A model generated the notes under the pieces. That model had not been told where the DNA came from, made no database searches, and saw only the letters and a list, made by a program, of their open reading frames with translations. This document shows positions 6,986 to 11,642 of a DNA stretch of 11,642 nucleotides, in pieces. Within the stretch, counting starts at the first letter, position 1, and the number at the start of each line of letters is the position of its first letter. The position numbers and the translations under genes are program-made. The DNA is from Chloroflexota bacterium (GTDB lineage: Bacteria > Chloroflexota > Dehalococcoidia > JACQGW01): NCBI GenBank assembly GCA_016199325.1, contig JACQGW010000194.1, forward strand, positions 1 through 11,642, in the 5' to 3' direction.

Positions 6986-9822
6986 GGGTTCGCTCCTTCC
7001 GGGCTCTCGACTACGAGCCCGACATTCTCGTCAAGGTGCAGCACGTGTCGTCCGACCGGCACCCGTCCGGTGTCGTCGAGGGTCAGCAGCCGCTCGTGGC
7101 GGAGCAGCGCCGAGCGCCGCCAGCCTGCCGGCGGCTCCATCCGCAGGAGGTCGAAGACGACCCGCTTGTCGGAGATGGTGAGGGAGCGCCGGAGGAGCTG
7201 CTCGGCCTGCCTGGCATCTGGCCTGGCCTTCAGTTCGACAGGCTCCCGGCCGCCGGCATCCAGCGACGGATGCTCGGGCGTTCCGTGCAGGAAGACGACG
7301 CTCACCGACGGCTCCGCCAGCCGCGTCAGCGCCTGGTGTTCGACGTGGAAGTCGGGCGCATCTTCGGCACGGGCGTCGGCGGTCAGGTCAGCCAGCTCAC
7401 CCCTGAACCAGGGAGGCTGCAACCACCGCTTGAGGGCTTCCCGTTTCTCACGCGTAGTGTCCTGGTCCAGCCACTGCCGGGTCTCCCTCCATCTCGCCTG
7501 GAGCGCCGGGCTGAGGTCAGCCGGGCAGCTTTGGGCATCGTCGTAGACAGCTTCGACGAGCGGCTCCACGTCCTTCGGAAGCTCGACGATCTGGCGCCCC
7601 TTCAGCACGAGCCACGAGCGGAGGAGGACGTGGGGATCGTACACCGCTTCCGAGCCGCGCCCGAAGCCAGGCACGTCGCCGTCCAGGGTCTCCGGGCGCA
7701 GGATCCAGAGCTGGGGCTCGGCAAGGCGCGCCGGCCGATGGCCGTGGGCGCGACGGTCATGGCGATGCAGCCGGCCGAGGCGTTGCAGCACCAGGTCGAC
7801 CGGGGCCAGATCGGTCACCATCAGGTCGAAATCGAGATCCAACGATTGCTCGACGATCTGCGTCGCCACGAGCACGGCGCGCCACGGCCGCCGAACCGTC
7901 GCCGTCTGACCCTCGGCCACCGTGACCGTCGCGTCGGGCTTGCCGAAGCGGAGGATGACGCGCTTCTCCCGGCGGTCGCGCTCCTCGAACAGGAACCGGG
8001 CGTGAAGGAGGTCGCACTCCGGCAACCCATCGTCGGCCACACCGCCGAAGAAGGGCTTCAGCGCGCGATAGACCTGCTGCGCACGGTGGACCGTGTTGCA
8101 GATGACTACGGCGCAGCCGCCGGCGGCGAGCGCGTGACTGAGCTCCTCGCCCAGCAGAAACCGCGCGCCCTCCTCCTCGGGCAGGGCGCCGTCCAGCCAC
8201 CGGACTGTGACGTTCTTGCTGCTTTGCCCGGACGCGACGACGTGGCGGGCGTCGAGCACCGAGCGCGTGACCCAGGTGATCCTGGGATAGCGCTCGGCGG
8301 GCATGGGGCCTGTTGGCGGCCGTCCCAGCCCGGCGGCGTACGCCTGAAGGAGGGACTGACGGCGGGCGCTGGGTAGCGTTGCCGAGAGGAGCACGACCGA
8401 TGTCCTGAGCGCGCCGAGCCAGTTCAACAACCGCTCCAGCAGGGTTGTCATGTACGTGTCATAGGCATGCACCTCGTCGACGATGACCGTCTTGGACCCG
8501 AGCCCGAACAATCGGACGAACACGTGGGGGGTCTTGAGCACGCCAAGAAGTGCCTGGTCCACCGTCCCAACGCCGAACGGCGCCAGCAGCCCGCGCTTCC
8601 GATAGGTGAACCATTCGCCTGCGACGATCCCAGCCAGGTCGGTGGGGACCCGGTGATCGGCGTAGACACCGTCGATCCGGTCCGACTGGAAGACCTGGTC
8701 GGCGCCCATCCGGAGCTCCTGGAATGCGGCAGAAAGGGCCGCGTGCCCGTGGATGAGCTGCAGGTTGACCAGATCGTGCGGGAATCGCTCGGCGAGGAAC
8801 GAGCGGACGCGGTCGAACATCTGGTTGCTCGTGGCCTGCGTTGGCAACGCGAAGTAGCAGCCGCGCTGGCCGAGCACGGCGTTCCAGCGGTCGGCCAGGT
8901 ACATGGCGGCCTCGGTCTTCCCTTCGCCCATCGGCGCCTCGACGATGCACAGGCTCGGCTCGGCGATCGATTCGGCCACCAGCGCAGCACCCACCTGGAG
9001 CGGCCTGGCTGCCTTGCCTGGAAAGAGCTCCTCGAAGGTGCGCGGAGAAATCGGCGGCATCCAGCCGGTCCAGCCCAGTCGTTCGAGCGCGGTGTATGCA
9101 CGGCCTCTCGCCGTCGTGGCGTAGGCGACGGCGTCGACGGCCGGCGTGGCTGCCAGGTCCGGCACCGCGTACGGGAAATACGCCTCATTGGAGGCGATCC
9201 AGTCGGCGACCGCGATGAGGCCGGCCAACATCATGGCCGTGGGCGTCTGGATCACCGTGGGCGGCGCATCGATGGGAAGGCGGAGGACGTCTGCCAGCTC
9301 CTTCGCCACCGCCGCGCGTGCCTCGTCCCACGCGCGCGTGCCGTAATCGGCGTCGATCAGTGCGTCCAGCTCGCGATCGCCGGCGAAGATGCCGTGGTGG
9401 CCGCCCGTGGCGACTGCGATGGAAGAGGCCACGCCACGCGGCATCTTGAACTGGTCCGTGAGAATGTGCGGGAGCTTCAGCGTGGTCACGGCACCGTGGG
9501 CGGCCCACCGCACGCCGGTCGGACAGGGCATGCCGGAGCGACGAATCCGCTCAGCCATCGCCGGTTCCTGGAGGGCAAAGCCCGGGCTGAGCTTGCCAAT
9601 GTCGTGGAGGCCCGCGACAAACACCACCCAACGCCCGGCCGCGGCTTCGTCCAGTCCGAGCCCCACACTGAAGCGCCGCCGGGCCGCGGGCGACAGCACC
9701 TCGCGCCACATCGCCTCCACCACAACCGCGACGTCGATCATGTGGCAGATCAGCGGGTGCCAGGCGCCGGTGCGACGGTGTGTCTTTGCCCAGAAGAGCC
9801 GGTACAGGTCATGTGCCATCAT
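6982..9822 (-). CDS. cas3: Cas3 HD nuclease-helicase, type I-E
   Basis: Cas3 is the single-strand nuclease and 3'-5' helicase recruited by target-bound Cascade. In the 946-aa product the HD domain spans roughly residues 15-230: WHPLICH, GLHDIGKLSPGFA (His73-Asp74), AAHGAVT, GGHHG (142-143) and AVADWIASN (Asp207). The superfamily 2 helicase follows: Walker A EAPMGEGKTE (Lys302), DEVH (449-452), SAT (480-482), TQIVEQSLDLDFD, and motif VI QRLGRLHR (680-687). A C-terminal domain completes it. All expected catalytic motifs are intact. The ATG at 9822 lies 6 nt after GGAGG, with a second ATG immediately after it; a GTG 20 codons upstream would include the Shine-Dalgarno and the presumed transcript leader and is rejected. 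It is the first gene of the eight-gene operon, downstream of two candidate promoters. Confidence 0.97.
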   Translation of the reverse strand: MMAHDLYRLFWAKTHRRTGAWHPLICHMIDVAVVVEAMWREVLSPAARRRFSVGLGLDEAAAGRWVVFVAGLHDIGKLSPGFALQEPAMAERIRRSGMPCPTGVRWAAHGAVTTLKLPHILTDQFKMPRGVASSIAVATGGHHGIFAGDRELDALIDADYGTRAWDEARAAVAKELADVLRLPIDAPPTVIQTPTAMMLAGLIAVADWIASNEAYFPYAVPDLAATPAVDAVAYATTARGRAYTALERLGWTGWMPPISPRTFEELFPGKAARPLQVGAALVAESIAEPSLCIVEAPMGEGKTEAAMYLADRWNAVLGQRGCYFALPTQATSNQMFDRVRSFLAERFPHDLVNLQLIHGHAALSAAFQELRMGADQVFQSDRIDGVYADHRVPTDLAGIVAGEWFTYRKRGLLAPFGVGTVDQALLGVLKTPHVFVRLFGLGSKTVIVDEVHAYDTYMTTLLERLLNWLGALRTSVVLLSATLPSARRQSLLQAYAAGLGRPPTGPMPAERYPRITWVTRSVLDARHVVASGQSSKNVTVRWLDGALPEEEGARFLLGEELSHALAAGGCAVVICNTVHRAQQVYRALKPFFGGVADDGLPECDLLHARFLFEERDRREKRVILRFGKPDATVTVAEGQTATVRRPWRAVLVATQIVEQSLDLDFDLMVTDLAPVDLVLQRLGRLHRHDRRAHGHRPARLAEPQLWILRPETLDGDVPGFGRGSEAVYDPHVLLRSWLVLKGRQIVELPKDVEPLVEAVYDDAQSCPADLSPALQARWRETRQWLDQDTTREKREALKRWLQPPWFRGELADLTADARAEDAPDFHVEHQALTRLAEPSVSVVFLHGTPEHPSLDAGGREPVELKARPDARQAEQLLRRSLTISDKRVVFDLLRMEPPAGWRRSALLRHERLLTLDDTGRVPVGRHVLHLDENVGLVVESPEGANP
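6993..6998 (-). promoter_or_regulatory. Ribosome binding site deciding the TTG start of cse1
   Basis: AAGGAG on the minus strand, inside the end of cas3, is followed by 7 nt and the TTG. The spacing is optimal and supports this rare start codon. Confidence 0.7.
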
Positions 9823-9863
9823 TCGGCACCTCCCTCCTGCTCGTGGACCGGCCGGAACAAGAA

Positions 9864-9873
9864 CGAACGTTCG
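9864..9873. promoter_or_regulatory. Perfect 10-bp palindrome in the cas3 leader, possible operator
   Basis: CGAACGTTCG is a perfect palindrome. It lies about 5-14 nt downstream of the start point predicted for the cas3-proximal promoter (9885-9913) and about 42 nt before the cas3 ATG. The position suits a repressor site. No regulator gene is in the window. It lacks the 4-nt centre of a Gram-positive-type LexA box, so LexA is not proposed. Confidence 0.3.
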
Positions 9874-9884
9874 CTCTGCCACAC

Positions 9885-9913
9885 AGTATCTTACCTCCCG
9901 GGTCGTCTGTCAA
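9885..9913 (-). promoter_or_regulatory. Sigma-70-type promoter proximal to cas3 (P1)
   Basis: On the minus strand a perfect -35 TTGACA (9908-9913) is followed by exactly 17 nt and a -10 GATACT (9885-9890; four of six consensus bases). Transcription would start near 9878 and give a leader of about 56 nt before the cas3 ATG. This is the closest promoter candidate to the cas operon. The -35 is ideal and the spacing optimal. It is predicted from sequence only. Confidence 0.6.
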
Positions 9914-10046
9914 CCGCCGGGCAGTCCAATTGTTCGGCCTACCTCCAACCGTGCCAGCCCTGAACGGAGTGAGTGTTACGATATTCCTGGCTCACGATGT
10001 CGCCATGCGCGGGGTATCAGGTGACGCTCGATCGGGTGGCCTCGCC

Positions 10047-10081
10047 ATGTCGCCGGGCTTTCTTACGACACTACTCCCCTT
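10047..10081 (-). promoter_or_regulatory. Predicted Cascade target site for the mini-CRISPR pseudo-spacer
   Basis: On the minus strand AAG (10079-10081, the classical I-E PAM) is followed by GGGAGTAGTGTCGTAAG (10062-10078). The pseudo-spacer at 10252-10283 begins GGGAGCAGCGTAGTAAG: 14 of 17 positions agree, and the mismatches are at 6, 9 and 12. The rest of the 32-nt protospacer (10047-10061) does not match. The PAM falls at about +4 to +6 of the promoter at 10091-10119, so bound Cascade would block that promoter. Seed-limited pairing is known from CreR and CreA guides to allow repression without Cas3 degradation. Confidence 0.8.
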
Positions 10082-10090
10082 CAGTTTCAC

Positions 10091-10119
10091 ACTATACTCT
10101 ACAAACCGCCTTGTGTCAA
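10091..10119 (-). promoter_or_regulatory. Near-consensus sigma-70 promoter upstream of cas3 (P2), predicted Cascade-repressed
   Basis: On the minus strand TTGACA (10114-10119), a 17-nt spacer and TATAGT (10091-10096) match the consensus at 11 of 12 positions, making this the strongest promoter in the window. The start point should be near 10084. It reads toward cas3, about 260 nt before its ATG, through a stretch with no convincing gene. It could be a distal cas promoter with a long leader, or drive a small RNA or toxin of its own. The PAM and seed of the pseudo-spacer target sit immediately downstream of the start point. Confidence 0.7.
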
Positions 10120-10206
10120 GCCCCCGCTTGCTGAATGATTGGGCAATCTGGATCTTGCACCAGCCCTATCGCGGCGCGGGATGGCCGGAGGACAACTGGA
10201 GGGTTT

Positions 10207-10328
10207 TGCAGGCTTGTCCAGTCTCTTCACCGACGCGCGCGTGGGGACAAGGCTCGTGTGCCTGCACTTACTACGCTGCTCCCAGGGTCACCCCCACAGC
10301 GTGGGAACGGAGCTGAGACAAGCCTGCA
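10207..10328. repeat. 12-bp perfect inverted repeat bracketing the degenerate mini-CRISPR
   Basis: TGCAGGCTTGTC at 10207-10218 is the exact reverse complement of 10317-10328. With one bulged base the pairing continues three more bases inward. The arms lie 4 nt outside one degenerate repeat and 5 nt outside the other. In a minus-strand transcript they would close a stem around the whole mini-array. No target-site duplication is seen at the outer ends, so a mobile-element origin is only one possibility. Confidence 0.6.
10223..10311 (-). CRISPR. Degenerate mini-CRISPR (two pseudo-repeats, one 32-nt pseudo-spacer), candidate creR/creA guide RNA
   Basis: Two repeat relics occur at 10223-10251 and 10284-10311. 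Each matches the array repeat at 22 of 29 positions; the second lacks one loop base. Their starts are 61 nt apart and the interval 10252-10283 is 32 nt, both identical to the main array. Both keep hairpin potential: CCCAC-GCT-GTGGG in the first-transcribed relic, and CCCCACGCG pairing with one mismatch in the second. The handle preceding the pseudo-spacer is GTGACCCT instead of GTGAACCG. Orientation equals that of the main array. Cas6e could therefore still process it into a Cascade-loaded RNA. Its pseudo-spacer matches a PAM-flanked site at the promoter facing cas3, which argues for a regulatory guide rather than a decayed immune array. Confidence 0.85.
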
Positions 10329-10334
10329 CCTGTA

Positions 10335-10364
10335 ACCATAGCATGGTCACGATCGCTCTCGCAA
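10335..10364 (-). promoter_or_regulatory. Weak candidate promoter for the mini-CRISPR RNA
   Basis: On the minus strand TTGCGA (10359-10364), an 18-nt spacer and TATGGT (10335-10340) match the consensus at four of six positions each. The start point would be near 10328, the outer end of the inverted repeat that brackets the mini-array, and 17 nt before the first degenerate repeat. The coincidence of positions is suggestive but the boxes are weak. Confidence 0.3.
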
Positions 10365-10382
10365 TAGGCCGGCGGTGACCAT
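10343..10382. repeat. 8-bp inverted repeat over the candidate mini-CRISPR promoter
   Basis: ATGGTCAC (10343-10350) and GTGACCAT (10375-10382) are exact reverse complements 24 nt apart. They flank the candidate -35 box (10359-10364), with a further ACCAT half-site at 10335-10339. This may be an operator for a dimeric regulator, or an RNA stem at the 3' end of the upstream dehydrogenase transcript. No T-tract follows, so it is not a clear terminator. Confidence 0.3.
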
Positions 10383-10569
10383 CTGGCGGCTGGCCCAGCG
10401 GCCGGCTTCGACTGTGGTGGAGCGGATTTCCAGGCCCGCTGTTCACCGCGGCAACGGGCACCCTGTACCAGCCATAGAGCGGCGAGCAGGAACATTGAAC
10501 CGGGGAAGAGCACAAGAGACGTGACCTGGCTTGGCCTCCGGTTCCGGCCCCTGGCCCCTGACCCCCGCC
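10383..10569. other. Intergenic DNA without a recognised feature
   Basis: This is the remainder of the gap between the dehydrogenase stop codon and the mini-CRISPR promoter region. It is GC-rich, with short G/C-rich tandem motifs next to the stop (CAGGGGC-like units around 10545-10568). No convincing gene, terminator hairpin with a T-tract, or RNA gene was found. Confidence 0.5.

Positions 10570-11642
<1,073 letters not shown>

Noticed and set aside
9823..9882. Upstream extension of cas3 by 20 codons from a GTG
   Set aside because: It would include the Shine-Dalgarno and the putative operator, starts next to the predicted start point, and does not resemble a Cas3 N terminus.
9892..9904. Second GGGAG seed match near the cas3-proximal promoter
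   Set aside because: It is preceded by CCC, not AAG, and positions 7-8 of the guide do not match.
9997..10054. Two direct copies of atgtcgcc (9997-10004 and 10047-10054)
   Set aside because: Eight bases with no matching flanks or promoter-relative symmetry; plausible by chance.
10168..10196. Possible third repeat relic ending in gacaac
   Set aside because: Only the last bases and a GC-rich core agree, and it is off the 61-nt register by 6 nt.
10135..10335. 66-codon plus-strand frame across the mini-CRISPR
   Set aside because: Its RRARGDK and PPQRGNG segments are repeat translations, as in the main array; it runs against the likely transcription direction.
10271..10513. 80-codon minus-strand frame with a hydrophobic N terminus (MFLLAALWLVQGARC) in the gap
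   Set aside because: No ribosome site, no recognisable domain, and it runs into the degenerate repeat; composition looks like non-coding DNA. A small lipoprotein cannot be fully excluded.

Overview
The window is GC-rich bacterial DNA carrying a complete type I-E CRISPR-Cas locus, followed by the 3' part of an unrelated chromosomal gene. The cas genes and the last gene are all on the minus strand. GC content and protein style suggest a GC-rich environmental lineage (for example Chloroflexi, Rokubacteria/NC10 or Deltaproteobacteria), but nothing in the window fixes the taxon.

Layout in the direction of transcription (right to left): a PQQ-dependent sugar dehydrogenase-like gene, open at the right edge (10570-11642); a 747-bp intergenic region (9823-10569); then cas3, cse1 (casA), cse2 (casB), cas7e, cas5e, cas6e, cas1 and cas2, every junction overlapping or within 3 nt; then a 19-nt gap and a CRISPR array of 11 identical 29-nt repeats that runs off the left edge. 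Cas6e would process the array transcript, Cse1-Cse2-Cas7-Cas5-Cas6e form Cascade, Cas3 is the recruited nuclease-helicase, and Cas1-Cas2 acquire spacers into the cas2-proximal end.

The most interesting part is the intergenic region. At 10223-10311 lie two degenerate copies of the array repeat (each 22/29 identical) separated by exactly 32 nt, the same 61-nt period as the main array. The 32-nt pseudo-spacer matches a site just downstream of a near-consensus promoter (TTGACA-17-TATAGT, 10091-10119) that points at cas3. The match covers 14 of the first 17 positions. It is preceded by AAG, the classical type I-E PAM, and its mismatches fall at positions 6, 9 and 12; positions 6 and 12 are flipped out and not read by type I-E Cascade. 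Complementarity ends after position 17, so binding without destruction is expected. This is the architecture of a CreR (Cas-regulating RNA) autorepression mini-CRISPR, or alternatively of a CreTA-type CRISPR-guarded toxin module. A second promoter closer to cas3 (9885-9913), a palindrome, and inverted repeats around the mini-array complete the regulatory region.
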